From Chromobacterium sinusclupearum (GTDB lineage Bacteria; Pseudomonadota; Gammaproteobacteria; Burkholderiales; Chromobacteriaceae), in assembly GCF_002902845.1 (NCBI RefSeq), contig NZ_PPTF01000107.1, forward strand, positions 1 through 64,000: DNA of 64,000 bases, given 5' to 3'. A program made the translations under genes and the position numbers. Positions 35,273 to 44,662 of the stretch are shown here, one piece after another (position 1 is the first letter of the stretch; each line of letters opens with the position of its first letter). The notes beneath the pieces were generated by a model. That model searched no databases. It had not been told where the DNA came from and was given only the letters and a program-made list of their open reading frames with translations.

Positions 35273-35727
35273 GATTTGTCCCGCTGCCCCTGCCCGCCGC
35301 GGCTCTTGTCCAGCGCGGCTTTCAACCAGCGGGCGAATGGCTCCGCCGGTTCAGTCTGGGGCTGGTCGGCGCCTTCCGGCCTGGGCATCTTGCTGAGCAG
35401 ATTGACCTGCTGCGGCGTCACGCCCAGCACCAGCCACTCGCCTTCCAGTTCGACGATCACCACCCGTTCCTTCTGGCCTATCATGGCGCCGCCGACCACG
35501 CGCACCCGGCCCATGCCACCCAGCATGCCGCCGGACAAGCGCTTGAACAGCCAAGCCACGCCGACGATGGCGCCCAGCACCACCGCCAGACCCAGAATCA
35601 CCTGCAACAGGCTGGCAAAAGGCGACGGCGCAGGCGGGGCCGGCGCTTGCGCCGCCAGGGCCATCGCCGACCAGGCCAAACCGGATGCGCCCAGCAAGGC
35701 GCGCGAGGGATTCGGCATGATCCTCAT
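35269..35727 (-). CDS. fliO: Flagellar biosynthesis protein FliO
   Basis: The 152-residue protein has an N-terminal hydrophobic region, a membrane helix around residues 40-62 (LLQVILGLAVVLGAIVGVAWLFKR) and the cytosolic FliO domain (VVGGAMIGQKERVVIVELEGEWLVLGVTPQQVNLL). FliO helps assemble FliP rings. It overlaps fliN and fliP by four bases each. FliO is poorly conserved, so identity rests also on position. Confidence 0.9.
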   Translation of the reverse strand: MRIMPNPSRALLGASGLAWSAMALAAQAPAPPAPSPFASLLQVILGLAVVLGAIVGVAWLFKRLSGGMLGGMGRVRVVGGAMIGQKERVVIVELEGEWLVLGVTPQQVNLLSKMPRPEGADQPQTEPAEPFARWLKAALDKSRGGQGQRDKS

Positions 35728-36170
35728 TTCTGCAAGCGGCGAATGCGCTCGGCCGGCGTAATGATGTCGGTCAGGCGAATACCGAACTTGTCGTTGACCA
35801 CCACCACCTCGCCCTGGGCAATCAGGCAGCCATTGACCAGAACGTCCATCGGCTCGCCCGCCATCCCGTCCAGCTCCACCACCGAGCCCTGCGCCAGCTG
35901 CAACAGGTTGCGGATGGCGATCTTGGTGCGGCCCAGCTCCACGGTCAGCTGCACCGGAATGTCCAGAATCATGTCCAGATTCTGCTGCGTGCCGCTGGCC
36001 GCGGCCGCCGTGCCCAACTCCTGGAACAAACCTTGCGCCGGCACCGCCTCCGGCGCTTCCGCCGACTGGCTGTCCGCCACCTCCTGTTCCGCCATCGCGG
36101 CGGCCCAGTCGTCCATCGAGACTTCTTCCTCGGCGCCTGCCGCGCCGCCCTGCAGCTCTTCTTCGCTCAT
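35724..36170 (-). CDS. fliN: Flagellar motor switch protein FliN
   Basis: The 148-residue protein has an acidic N-terminal half (about 1-65, rich in Glu, Ala and Gln) and the conserved SpoA domain (DIPVQLTVELGRTKIAIRNLLQLAQGSVVELDGMAGEPMDVLVNGCLIAQGEVVVVNDKFGIRLTDII). FliN forms the lower C-ring and binds CheY-P. It overlaps fliM and fliO by four bases each. Confidence 0.95.
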   Translation of the reverse strand: MSEEELQGGAAGAEEEVSMDDWAAAMAEQEVADSQSAEAPEAVPAQGLFQELGTAAAASGTQQNLDMILDIPVQLTVELGRTKIAIRNLLQLAQGSVVELDGMAGEPMDVLVNGCLIAQGEVVVVNDKFGIRLTDIITPAERIRRLQK

Positions 36171-37171
36171 TGCTCTTTATCTCCCGGCAGCTCCAAGAAC
36201 TCGTTCGCTCCCGCCAAAATCTTTTCCACTTTCAAGGCATAGCGGCCCTGTACCGTGCCGTAACTGGCTTCGAACACCGGAATGCCCGACACATCGGCTT
36301 CCACCCGCTCCGGAATCTCCACCATCACCACATCGCCCGCCTTCAGGTTCAGAATCTGCCCCAGGGTCACCTTGGATTGGGCCAGCGTGGCCACCAGCTC
36401 CACCTCGGCCGCCTGCACCTGATGCGTCATCAGGTTGACCCAGCGGTTATCCACTTCTGTGCGGTCGGCCTGCATCGTGCTGGACAGCAGATCGCGGATC
36501 GGCTCCACCATGGAGTACGGCAGACAGATGTGGAAATCACCGCCGCCCGCGCCCAGCTCGATATGGAAGGTCATCGCCACGACCACCTCGGTCGGCGTGG
36601 CGATATTGGCGAACTGGGTGTTCATTTCAGAGCGCAGATAGACAAACTCGATCGGATGCACCGGCTCCCAGGCCTTCTGGCACTCAGCAAACACCACCTC
36701 CAGCAGACGGTGGATGATGCGCTGCTCCGTCGGCGTGAAATCCCGCCCCTCCACCCGTACGTGGTAGCGGCCGTCGCTGCCGAACAGGTTGTCCACGATC
36801 AGGAACACCAGATCCGGATCGAAGATCAACAGGCCCGTGCCGCGCAGCGGCTTGACATGCACCAGGTTCAGGTTGGTCGGCACCACCAGGTTGCGGATGA
36901 ATTCGCTGTATTTCTGCACCCGCACCGGCCCCACGGAGATTTCCGCGTTGCGACGGATGAAGTTGAACAGGCCGATGCGCAGATTACGGGCAAAACGCTC
37001 GTTGATGATCTCAAGCGTCGGCATGCGGCCGCGGACAATGCGCTCCTGCCGACCAATGTCGTAGCCGCGTACGCCTGAGGCATCCTGGCCTGCCTCGTCA
37101 TCTTCGTCCTCGCCGGAGACGCCTCGTAATAGCGCGTCTACCTCTTCCTGGGACAGGATATCGTCGCCCAT
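36167..37171 (-). CDS. fliM: Flagellar motor switch protein FliM
   Basis: The 334-residue protein begins MGDDILSQEEVDALLRGVSGE, the N-terminal CheY-P-binding peptide (LSQEEVDALL). A central CheC-like domain (RIGLFNFIRRNAEISVGPVRVQKYSEFIRNL) and a C-terminal FliN-like domain (VTLGQILNLKAGDVVMVEIPERV) follow. FliM couples chemotaxis signals to rotor direction. It lies five bases after fliL. Confidence 0.96.
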   Translation of the reverse strand: MGDDILSQEEVDALLRGVSGEDEDDEAGQDASGVRGYDIGRQERIVRGRMPTLEIINERFARNLRIGLFNFIRRNAEISVGPVRVQKYSEFIRNLVVPTNLNLVHVKPLRGTGLLIFDPDLVFLIVDNLFGSDGRYHVRVEGRDFTPTEQRIIHRLLEVVFAECQKAWEPVHPIEFVYLRSEMNTQFANIATPTEVVVAMTFHIELGAGGGDFHICLPYSMVEPIRDLLSSTMQADRTEVDNRWVNLMTHQVQAAEVELVATLAQSKVTLGQILNLKAGDVVMVEIPERVEADVSGIPVFEASYGTVQGRYALKVEKILAGANEFLELPGDKEQ

Positions 37172-37176
37172 GGCGC

Positions 37177-37698
37177 TTACTGCTTCTGAATGATGAAGGA
37201 AGTGAAGAGGACGCTATCGACGACGGGATCCTCGCCCGCGTCCATCGCCTCGTTGATGATCTGCTTGACCTGCGCCTTGAGCTTGACCTTGCCGTCGGCG
37301 GTACTGACCTCAGCGGCGGTTTTGGACGACAAGAGCAAAATGACCGCGCTGCGGATCTTGGGCGCATAGTCGGTGAATTTCTTCTTGGCCTCTTCGTCGC
37401 CCAGCTCCGCCTGCATGTCAACCTGCAACAGGCTACCGTCATTGCCGGCCAGATTGACCACGAAAGTGTCAAGTTTTTCGAAAATCGGCGGACCTTCGTG
37501 TTTTTTCTTCGGTTTTTCCTTGACCTGCTCAGTCTGCGCCCCAGCTTGCGGCTTGCCCATGCTGGTGAACATATACGCGGCCAGCCCGCCCACCGCGACC
37601 AATAGCAGAATCAGCAGCACAATGACGATCAGCATCAGCTTGTTGCCGCCGCCTCCTGCCTTTTTTTCCGCCTTATCCGCCTTTTTTTCGTCCGACAT
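37177..37698 (-). CDS. fliL: Flagellar basal-body protein FliL
   Basis: The 173-residue single-pass protein has a Lys-rich N-terminus, one helix (about residues 21-43) and a periplasmic FliL domain (FEKLDTFVVNLAGNDGSLLQVDMQAELGDEEAKKKFTDYAPKIRSAVILLLSSKTAAEV). FliL rings stators and supports torque. A 108-base gap to fliK upstream is the longest inside the operon and may hold an internal promoter, though none was convincing. Confidence 0.94.
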   Translation of the reverse strand: MSDEKKADKAEKKAGGGGNKLMLIVIVLLILLLVAVGGLAAYMFTSMGKPQAGAQTEQVKEKPKKKHEGPPIFEKLDTFVVNLAGNDGSLLQVDMQAELGDEEAKKKFTDYAPKIRSAVILLLSSKTAAEVSTADGKVKLKAQVKQIINEAMDAGEDPVVDSVLFTSFIIQKQ

Positions 37699-37806
37699 AT
37701 GTTATGACCTGTTCTTTTATGGAGTGCCTAGTGAAATCTTAAACGATTTCCCCCCCATATTTTCCAGTTTTCTCGGGCGGATGAACAGTGTCGTAATCAA
37801 ATACGA

Positions 37807-38817
37807 TCAGGCAAATATACTGAGTATGCCGCGCGCGGCCTTGATCGAGGCCAGAGCGTCCACGCCATCCACCTCGGGGAGGCCCGCATCCTGGCGGCCG
37901 CGCTTCTGCTGGAATGCCTGTTGCTGCTGGCCGGAATTGCCGCTGGAAACCTGAGAGTCGGTCAGTTGGATGCCGCTTGAAGACAGCATGGAACTGAGGC
38001 GGTGCATATTGTTTTCCAAAGCTTCGCGGGTAGCGGGCACCGCCGCGGTGAACAAAACTTGCGCCTGATCCGTGCCGTTCATCTTCAAGGTGATCTCAAT
38101 CGGCCCCATCTGCGGCGGGTTCAACTGAATCTGCGCCTTGTCCATTTTCAGGCTGACCATGCTCAGCACTTGCTCCCCCAGCGCTTTGCCCCAATTGGGA
38201 TCGTTCAGCGTCTGCGGCAAGGTCAGCTGCGGCATATTGGCGCTGGCCGCCGCCTGCGCTTGATTGCTCTGCTGCGGCTGCTGCAATTGCTGCAGCGGCA
38301 AGAATTGCGCGGCCGTCTGATCCGGGTCCGGCAATTTTTGCTGGCTGCTCTGCCAGTTGAACCCCTGCTTGCCGACGGGCAGCAGCAACGTGGGATCTAC
38401 CTTGGGAGTCGCTTGCTGAGCCTGCAGATCCTGTATCGGCAAATGAGTGGCGGACGGTTGCGCCAACAAGTCCTGCACCGGCGCCTTGTCTTGCGCCGCT
38501 TGAGTCGGCTGCTGCGCGGGCGTCACTGGCGCCTGTTGCAACTGCAGCGCCGCCAGCAGAGGCGTGGCCAGCGCGGCTTGCGCAGAGGCGTCGCCGGGCG
38601 AGGCATTGGGCTTGTCATCGTCAGGCTTGCCCGCTCCGGTGCCGCCATCCCCCAGCCCCGGCAACAGGCTGCCGATCGCGCTCATCTGCACGCCAAGCAG
38701 GCTGGCGAACAGATTTCCGGCCGCCCCCTCGGCGCCCCCTCCTGCGGCGGAGGAAGAGCCGCTGGGGCCGGACGCGCCGCTGGAATTGGCAACTGGCGTA
38801 GTGACGATGATGGTCAT
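37807..38817 (-). CDS. fliK: Flagellar hook-length control protein FliK
   Basis: The 336-residue protein has a low-complexity Gly/Ser/Ala-rich start, a Gln/Ala-rich middle that acts as ruler in this family, and the conserved C-terminal domain (LGEQVLSMVSLKMDKAQIQLNPPQMGPIEITLKMNGTDQAQVLFTAAVPATREALENNMHRLSSMLSSSGIQL) that switches export specificity via FlhB. The start at ATG 38817 follows GAGGC; a longer open frame upstream is unlikely to be used. Confidence 0.9.
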   Translation of the reverse strand: MTIIVTTPVANSSGASGPSGSSSAAGGGAEGAAGNLFASLLGVQMSAIGSLLPGLGDGGTGAGKPDDDKPNASPGDASAQAALATPLLAALQLQQAPVTPAQQPTQAAQDKAPVQDLLAQPSATHLPIQDLQAQQATPKVDPTLLLPVGKQGFNWQSSQQKLPDPDQTAAQFLPLQQLQQPQQSNQAQAAASANMPQLTLPQTLNDPNWGKALGEQVLSMVSLKMDKAQIQLNPPQMGPIEITLKMNGTDQAQVLFTAAVPATREALENNMHRLSSMLSSSGIQLTDSQVSSGNSGQQQQAFQQKRGRQDAGLPEVDGVDALASIKAARGILSIFA

Positions 38818-38871
38818 GATCAAGCCTCGACTGAGTATTAGCCTCCCGTTCAAAGCAAGGAGCATGCCAGA

Positions 38872-39324
38872 TCAGGCGTCCTCGCCGTGCGTCTTATCCC
38901 AGAATTGCCGAGTAGCAAACTCGTCGGTGCGCCTTTGTTCGCGCTTGGCCTCCAGTTGCGCCTCGCGCTCGCGCTCGCGCTGCAGCAGCTTTTCATAGGC
39001 CTTGAATTTTTTGTATTCATGCTGCCAAGCTTGCCGCTCCAGCATGAAGCGCTGGGTGCAGCGATCCACATCCTGCCGCTGCTGGATCATGGCTTCATCC
39101 AGCCGGGACAGGAATCGATGGAAGTCCTGATACTGGATCACCGACATGCCCTTGCTGCCGCCCGTCACCAGCCGCTGGCGATATTCATTGCGAAAATCGT
39201 CCAACTGCGTCAGCCGCATGTGAGCCTGATTGAGGCTGTTCTGCGCCAGGCTCATCCGCTCCGCCGCCGACTGCTGTCTTTCGTCGGCCAGCCTAACCAG
39301 CAGCAGATACTTGCTTTCCGCCAT
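38872..39324 (-). CDS. fliJ: Flagellar export chaperone FliJ
   Basis: The 150-residue protein is almost wholly helical and charged, a coiled coil resembling the gamma subunit of F-ATPase. It begins MAESKYLLLVRLADERQQSAAERM and ends in an Arg/Glu-rich stretch. FliJ links the FliI ATPase to FlhA and recycles chaperones. Sequence conservation is low; identity rests on length, coiled coil and position between fliI and fliK. Confidence 0.88.
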   Translation of the reverse strand: MAESKYLLLVRLADERQQSAAERMSLAQNSLNQAHMRLTQLDDFRNEYRQRLVTGGSKGMSVIQYQDFHRFLSRLDEAMIQQRQDVDRCTQRFMLERQAWQHEYKKFKAYEKLLQREREREAQLEAKREQRRTDEFATRQFWDKTHGEDA

Positions 39325-39333
39325 GGATCAACC

Positions 39334-40728
39334 TCAGACCAGCACGCTCGCCAATTGCTCGCAGCAGGAGGCGTAGTCGTGCGATTCATGCATAGGCTGG
39401 GTCAGGAAACCCACCATGGGCAAATGGCGGCGCATCGCATCGTCCAGCACCGGATCGGAGCCGGCGACATAGGCGCCCACGCTGATCAGATCGCGATTGC
39501 GCCGATAGCGCGAATACAATTGTTTGAAGTGGCGGGCCATGTCCATTTGCTGTTGCGGCACGATGTCGACCATCACCCGACTGATCGATTGCTCGATGTC
39601 GATGGCGGGGTAATGCCCTGCCTCGGCCAAATCGCGCGACAACACGAAGTGGCCATCGAGGATGGCTCGCGCCGAGTCGGCGATCGGATCCTGCTGATCG
39701 TCGCCCTCGGACAGCACGGTATAGAAGCCCGTGATCGAACCGCCGCCTTCCTCGCCATTGCCTGCACGCTCGATCAATTGCGGCAAGCGGGCGAAAACGG
39801 ACGGCGGATAGCCCTTGGTCACCGGCGGCTCGCCAATGGCCAGGGCGATCTCGCGCTGCGCCATCGCGTAACGGGTGACCGAATCCATCAGCAGCAACAC
39901 GTCCAGGCCCTGGGCGCGGAAATATTCCGCCAGCGCCGTGGCGTAGGCCGCGCCATGCAGCCGCATCAAGGGCGGCATGTCGGCCGGCGCCGCCACCACC
40001 ACCGAGCGCGCGCGCCCTTCGTCGCCCAGGATGTTGTCGATGAAGTCCTTCACCTCGCGGCCCCGTTCGCCGATCAGGCCCACCACCACCACGTCGGCCT
40101 TGGTAAAGCGGGCCATCATGCCCAGGAGAACCGATTTGCCGACCCCCGAGCCGGCGAACAAGCCCAAACGCTGGCCCCGCCCCACGGTCAACAGGCCGTT
40201 GATGGCGCGCACGCCGACATCCAGCACATCATGCACCGGGGTGCGGTCCAGCGGGTTGATCGGTTGGCTGTAAAGGGGGTACCAGGCATCGGGATGGATG
40301 GGGCCCAAGCCATCCAGCGGCCGCCCCAGAGAATCCAGCACGCGGCCCAGCAGGCTGAGGCCGACCGGCACCTGGCGGCCGACGGAGAGATCGGCGCGCG
40401 CGGCACCGCGAGCATGCCCGTACATCGGCGGCGCATGCGAAGCCAATGGCAACACCGGCGTGCCCGGCAGCAAGCCGTGAACATTGGTCAAAGGCATCAG
40501 AAACACTTTGTCGCCGGCAAAGCCAACCACCTCGGCCTCGACCGCCTGATCGTCGGCCAGCATCACCCGGCAGGCACTGCCCACCGGCAGCTTGATGCCC
40601 ACCGCCTCCATCACCATGCCGGTGACGCGCACCAGCCTGCCGCAAGGCTGCCACAACGAGGCCGAGGCCGCAGCCTCGCCGCAGGCGTCCAGCCAGGCGC
40701 GTTGCCGCTCAAGCAGACCGCTGCTCAT
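39334..40728 (-). CDS. fliI: Flagellum-specific ATPase FliI
   Basis: The 464-residue protein is the F1-beta-like ATPase of flagellar export. The Walker A loop is GLFAGSGVGKSVLLGMM (near residue 185), the Walker B region DVLLLMDSVTRYAMAQREIALAIGEPP, and the arginine-finger region follows. It overlaps fliH by 20 bases at its start, typical of coupled fliH-fliI genes. Length is normal. Confidence 0.96.
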   Translation of the reverse strand: MSSGLLERQRAWLDACGEAAASASLWQPCGRLVRVTGMVMEAVGIKLPVGSACRVMLADDQAVEAEVVGFAGDKVFLMPLTNVHGLLPGTPVLPLASHAPPMYGHARGAARADLSVGRQVPVGLSLLGRVLDSLGRPLDGLGPIHPDAWYPLYSQPINPLDRTPVHDVLDVGVRAINGLLTVGRGQRLGLFAGSGVGKSVLLGMMARFTKADVVVVGLIGERGREVKDFIDNILGDEGRARSVVVAAPADMPPLMRLHGAAYATALAEYFRAQGLDVLLLMDSVTRYAMAQREIALAIGEPPVTKGYPPSVFARLPQLIERAGNGEEGGGSITGFYTVLSEGDDQQDPIADSARAILDGHFVLSRDLAEAGHYPAIDIEQSISRVMVDIVPQQQMDMARHFKQLYSRYRRNRDLISVGAYVAGSDPVLDDAMRRHLPMVGFLTQPMHESHDYASCCEQLASVLV

Positions 40729-41584
40729 CTCCCGCCTCCAGCCCTAAGGCCCGGCTCAAGGCGGCCAGGCGGGTTTCGACGCTCATGTCCAAGCGCGCCG
40801 ACGCGGTATCGATGACGCATCCGCCGCGCGTGATCGCCGGATCTTCTATCCACTGCCAAGCCGTCTCCGGCGTTTCCTGCTGCAAGAATTCGCGCGCCAC
40901 TTCCACATCGGCCGGATTGACGCGCAAGCGAGCCGTGGCAAGCGTGGACGGCAAGTCCGCCAGGGCCGATTGCAATAAGGGCAGCAAAGCCTGCTTGTCC
41001 TGCAGCAACTGCTGCTGCAGCAGCTTCTGCGCCAGTTGCCAGGCCAATCGCAGCACATCCTGGGCCAGTTCTTGCTCGACGCGCGCCAGCTCCGCGGAAA
41101 AACTGCCCGCCATCGACTGCAGAGACTGCCAGGCCTCATCCAGCCTGGGCTGCAGCTCGGCCCGCGCCTCGGCCGCGCCCTGCTCGCGCCCGGCTTGCAT
41201 GCCCTGCTCGAAACCCTCGGCGCGGCCCGCCTCCAGCCCCGCATCATGCCCGGTCTGCCAGGCTTCCTGATGAATGGCTTCCAGCTCGGCCGCGGTCGGG
41301 TAGCTCAAGGCCGGCTCGTCTTCCGGCGCCGCATCCTCGGCCATTTCAGCCTGTTCGGCCATGGCCTCGGCCTCCGCCAGCGGCACTGGCGCCGCAGACC
41401 CGGCCTCGCTGGCGGCGATCCGCTCCGCCAGGCTGGGCCCGGGCTTGCGCATCTGCGCCATCGCCACCAGTTGGGCGGGAGACAGCGCCTGGGTAAACCC
41501 ATCCAGCGAGGCCGGACTCCAACTGCTCCAGCTTTCCAGCTCTTCGCCGGGAATGATGGGATTATTCGACGAGGCCTTCATCAC
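40709..41584 (-). CDS. fliH: Flagellar assembly protein FliH
   Basis: The 291-residue protein has a variable acidic N-terminal half and a helical central region with Gx3G-like repeats (GHDAGLEAGRAEGFEQGMQAGREQG near residues 112-135), typical of FliH, where it packs against itself. The C-terminal domain regulates FliI. It is longer than average because of the N-terminal extension. The first two residues are both Met; either could start. It overlaps fliG by 23 bases. Confidence 0.9.
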   Translation of the reverse strand: MMKASSNNPIIPGEELESWSSWSPASLDGFTQALSPAQLVAMAQMRKPGPSLAERIAASEAGSAAPVPLAEAEAMAEQAEMAEDAAPEDEPALSYPTAAELEAIHQEAWQTGHDAGLEAGRAEGFEQGMQAGREQGAAEARAELQPRLDEAWQSLQSMAGSFSAELARVEQELAQDVLRLAWQLAQKLLQQQLLQDKQALLPLLQSALADLPSTLATARLRVNPADVEVAREFLQQETPETAWQWIEDPAITRGGCVIDTASARLDMSVETRLAALSRALGLEAGDEQRSA

Positions 41585-42560
41585 CGCCCTTGCTGCCTAG
41601 CACGATCTGGCCGTCGTCGGCGAGCTTGCGCACCACCTTGAGGATTTCCTTCTGCTCGGCCTCGACTTCGGACAGCTTGACCGGCCCCTTGGACTCCAGG
41701 TCGTCACGCAACATTTCCGCCGCGCGCTGCGACATATTGCGGAAGATCTTTTCCTTCAGCTCGTTGCTGGTGCCCTTCAAGGCGATCACCAGCGAATCGG
41801 ACTGCACCTCGCGCAGAATGGTCTGGATCGAGCGATCGTCGACATCGAGCAGGTTTTCGAACACGAACATCTTGTCCTGAATCCGTTGCGCCAGCTCCGG
41901 ATCGTATTCGCGGATATAGCCAAGGGCGGAGGCCTCGACATTGCCGCCCATGAAATTGAGGATTTCGGCTGTGAGCCCCACGCCGCCGGACGCGCTCTTC
42001 TTGATGCGGTCCGAACCGGACAACAGCTGGGTAAGCACGTCGTTCAGCTCGCGCAGCGCCTGCGGCTGCACCCCTTCCAGGGTGGCGGTGCGAATCAGCA
42101 CCTCGTTGCGCATGCGTTCCGGGAAGAATGACAGGATGGAGCTGGACAAGTCCGGCTCCAGGTGCACCAGAATCGTGGCGATGATCTGCGGGTGTTCATG
42201 GCGGATCAAATCGGCGGCGGAGGACGGGTCCATCCATTTCAGGCTTTCGATGCCGCTGTGATCGTTGCCCTGCATGATCTTGTCCAGCAGGTTGGCGGCC
42301 TTGTCCGGCCCCAGCGCCTCCACCAGCACATTGCGCAGGTATTCGTCGGAAGCGCCGATGCTGGCGCGGGCCTGGCACTCCTGCCGGAATTGCTCCACCA
42401 CGTCGTCGATCTGCTCATAGCTGAGGTTGTTGATCGCCGCCATGGCCAATGAAATCTTCTGCACCTCTTTCGGCCCCAGGTACTTGAATACCTCGACCGC
42501 CTCGGCCTGCCCCAGGCTGAACAGCAGGATGGCGCTTTTGCGAATGCCGTTATCACTCAT
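41562..42560 (-). CDS. fliG: Flagellar motor switch protein FliG
   Basis: The 332-residue protein has the FliG N-terminal (FliF-binding), middle (EHPQIIATILVHLEPDLSSSILSFFPERMRNEVLIRTATLEGVQP) and C-terminal domains with the torque helix (DRSIQTILREVQSDSLVIALKGTSNELKEKIFRNMSQRAAEMLRDDLE) carrying the charged residues that interact with MotA. It overlaps fliF by eight bases. Confidence 0.96.
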   Translation of the reverse strand: MSDNGIRKSAILLFSLGQAEAVEVFKYLGPKEVQKISLAMAAINNLSYEQIDDVVEQFRQECQARASIGASDEYLRNVLVEALGPDKAANLLDKIMQGNDHSGIESLKWMDPSSAADLIRHEHPQIIATILVHLEPDLSSSILSFFPERMRNEVLIRTATLEGVQPQALRELNDVLTQLLSGSDRIKKSASGGVGLTAEILNFMGGNVEASALGYIREYDPELAQRIQDKMFVFENLLDVDDRSIQTILREVQSDSLVIALKGTSNELKEKIFRNMSQRAAEMLRDDLESKGPVKLSEVEAEQKEILKVVRKLADDGQIVLGSKGGDEGLVE

Positions 42561-44286
42561 CGGAGCTGATCCATTCCTTGATGATCTGAGCCGCCATGCG
42601 CGGATCGGACTTCACGATCTCGCGCACCGCTTCCAGATTGGTGCTGTACTGGCGCCGCTGCGCTTCGCGCGGATCTTCCGGCGCGCCGCTGCCAGCCATG
42701 CCGGCAGCCATCTCGCCTTCTTCGCCCTCTTCTCCCGCCACGCCCAGCAAGCGGCCGCCTTTGGCGCCTGCAGCGCCCTCGGCTTCGCCCGGCGCCGGCG
42801 GCGGCTTGACCAGATCGCGCATGATGGGACGCACCACGCCAAACAGCAGATACAACAGCGCTATCGCCAGCAAGCCATACTTGATCAAGCTGGTGCCGTT
42901 GCCGGTGACATAATCGACCACCCGCTCCTGCACGGTAACCGGCTGGGCATTGTCGGCGAAGGCGGCGTTGGCGACATTCAGCGTATCGCCGCGGCTGGCG
43001 TTGTAGCCCATCGCCTCTTTGACCAGATTGTTGATCTGCTGCACTTCCTGCGCCGTCAACGGCGTCGGCTTCATTTCGCCGTTCTTGTCCGGCATGCGCC
43101 GGTAGTTCACCACCACAGCGGCGGACAGCCGCTTGACCACGCCAGTCGGCACCTTGGTGTGCTGGATGGTCTTGTCCACTTCGTAATTGGTGGTGATGTC
43201 GCGCTGCAAAGTGCCGCTGGCGCTGACGCTCTGGCCGGATAGATTGGCCGTGCCCGGCCCGGCGCCCGGCGGCAGCGTGATGGGCGCCGACGCCGCAGAT
43301 GGAGGCTGATTGGACAAGGCGCCCGGCACGCCGCTGGGCAGGGCGGAGCCATTGACCAGCTTTTCGCTGATCTGCTGGCTGCGCGTGGCCGACGGGTTGG
43401 GGCTGGAGTTGGGACGGTAGGTCTCGGACGTCTGCTCGATCTCGGAAAAATCGACATTGGCCGTCACCTGGGCGCGCGCGTTGCCCTTGCCGAATATCGG
43501 CTCCAGGATGTCTTCGATGCGCTTGACGTAGCCTTCCTCGATCTGGCGCACGAATCCCAGCTGGCGCTGATCCAGCCCGGAGTTTTCATCCACCCCCTGC
43601 TGCTTGGACAACAGATTGCCGTCTTGATCGACGATGGTGACGTTCTTCAAGGTCAGATTGGGCACCGAGCTGGACACCAAGTGCAGAATGCCGGCCACCT
43701 GGCCTGCATCCAACATGCGCCCCGGATACAACTCCAGCATCACGGAGGCGGTGGGCGCCTGCTGCTCCCGCACGAATACGCTCTGTTTGGGGGTAGCGAT
43801 GTGCACGCGGGCGCTCTGCACCGAGGAAATCGCCTCGATAGTGCGCGCCAGCTCGCCCTCGATCGAACGCTGATAGTTGACCTGCTCGGCGAACTGGCTG
43901 ATGCCGAACTTCTGGTTGTCCATCAACTCGAAGCCGACGCCGCTGGCCTTGGGCAAGCCCTGCGCCGCCAGTCTCAGCCTAACGTCGTAGACCTTGTCCG
44001 CAGGAACAGAGATCGCGCCGCCCTCGCCCAACTGATACGGAATGTTCATTTGCTGCAGCGCAGCCGTAATCTGACCGCCATCGCGATCAGCCAGATTGGA
44101 AAACAAAACCTTGTAAGAGGGGGTGCGATTGAGAACGACAGCGCCGACGACGACGGCGAAAATGGCCGCCAGCGCCGTCAGAAACAGGATTTTTTTATTG
44201 CTTGGCAAGGCCTTGAAGCGGTCTCCCGCTTCATTCAAACGAGCGCGCCAAACAGGAGTTGCGTTTTCTTCTGCCAGATCAGCCAT
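42553..44286 (-). CDS. fliF: Flagellar MS-ring protein FliF
   Basis: The 577-residue protein has a membrane helix near 33-53, the RBM-containing periplasmic region (SYKVLFSNLADRDGGQITAALQQMNIPYQLGEGGAISVPADKVYDVRLRLAAQGLP), a second helix near 465-485, and a cytosolic C-terminus that binds FliG (NLEAVREIVKSDPRMAAQIIKEWI). About 34 copies form the MS ring. It lies 53 bases after fliE. Confidence 0.96.
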   Translation of the reverse strand: MADLAEENATPVWRARLNEAGDRFKALPSNKKILFLTALAAIFAVVVGAVVLNRTPSYKVLFSNLADRDGGQITAALQQMNIPYQLGEGGAISVPADKVYDVRLRLAAQGLPKASGVGFELMDNQKFGISQFAEQVNYQRSIEGELARTIEAISSVQSARVHIATPKQSVFVREQQAPTASVMLELYPGRMLDAGQVAGILHLVSSSVPNLTLKNVTIVDQDGNLLSKQQGVDENSGLDQRQLGFVRQIEEGYVKRIEDILEPIFGKGNARAQVTANVDFSEIEQTSETYRPNSSPNPSATRSQQISEKLVNGSALPSGVPGALSNQPPSAASAPITLPPGAGPGTANLSGQSVSASGTLQRDITTNYEVDKTIQHTKVPTGVVKRLSAAVVVNYRRMPDKNGEMKPTPLTAQEVQQINNLVKEAMGYNASRGDTLNVANAAFADNAQPVTVQERVVDYVTGNGTSLIKYGLLAIALLYLLFGVVRPIMRDLVKPPPAPGEAEGAAGAKGGRLLGVAGEEGEEGEMAAGMAGSGAPEDPREAQRRQYSTNLEAVREIVKSDPRMAAQIIKEWISSDE

Positions 44287-44339
44287 ACGGTGGTATTAGG
44301 TTGAGGTCCACCGCCGCCCAATCTGTGGATCCGACAGCG

Positions 44340-44660
44340 TTAGACTTGGGTATTCATGATTTCCTGATAGGCGCTGACTAGTTTATTGCGCGCCTGAACC
44401 ATGGTCTGGAACGACAGGCTGGCTTTCTGCAAAGACATCATCACATCCTGCAGATTGACTTCCTTGTTGTCGCCCAGCTGAAACTGCTTCTGCATTTCCT
44501 CCGAAGTCTGCTGCGCCGAATTCACTTGGTCTATCGTCGACTTGAGCACGTCGGAAAAGTCGACTTGCGGCGTCTGCTGCGCAGCCTGCGGCTGCTTGCC
44601 CCCCGCTAACGCCGCGGCGCTTTTCAGTTCGCCCAGCAACTGGTCGATATTGTTTGACAT
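44340..44660 (-). CDS. fliE: Flagellar hook-basal body protein FliE
   Basis: The 106-residue FliE has the family C-terminus VNLQDVMMSLQKASLSFQTMVQARNKLVSAYQEIMNTQV. It joins the MS ring to the rod. It begins two bases after the flrC stop, so a separate sigma54 promoter, if any, would have to lie within flrC. No clear sigma54 site was spotted in the gaps of the operon. Confidence 0.94.
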   Translation of the reverse strand: MSNNIDQLLGELKSAAALAGGKQPQAAQQTPQVDFSDVLKSTIDQVNSAQQTSEEMQKQFQLGDNKEVNLQDVMMSLQKASLSFQTMVQARNKLVSAYQEIMNTQV

Positions 44661-44662
44661 GG

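Noticed and set aside
38887..40815. A 642-codon plus-strand frame opposite fliJ, fliI and fliH
   Set aside because: Antisense shadow of conserved flagellar genes, rich in His, Gln and Arg and without any recognisable motif.
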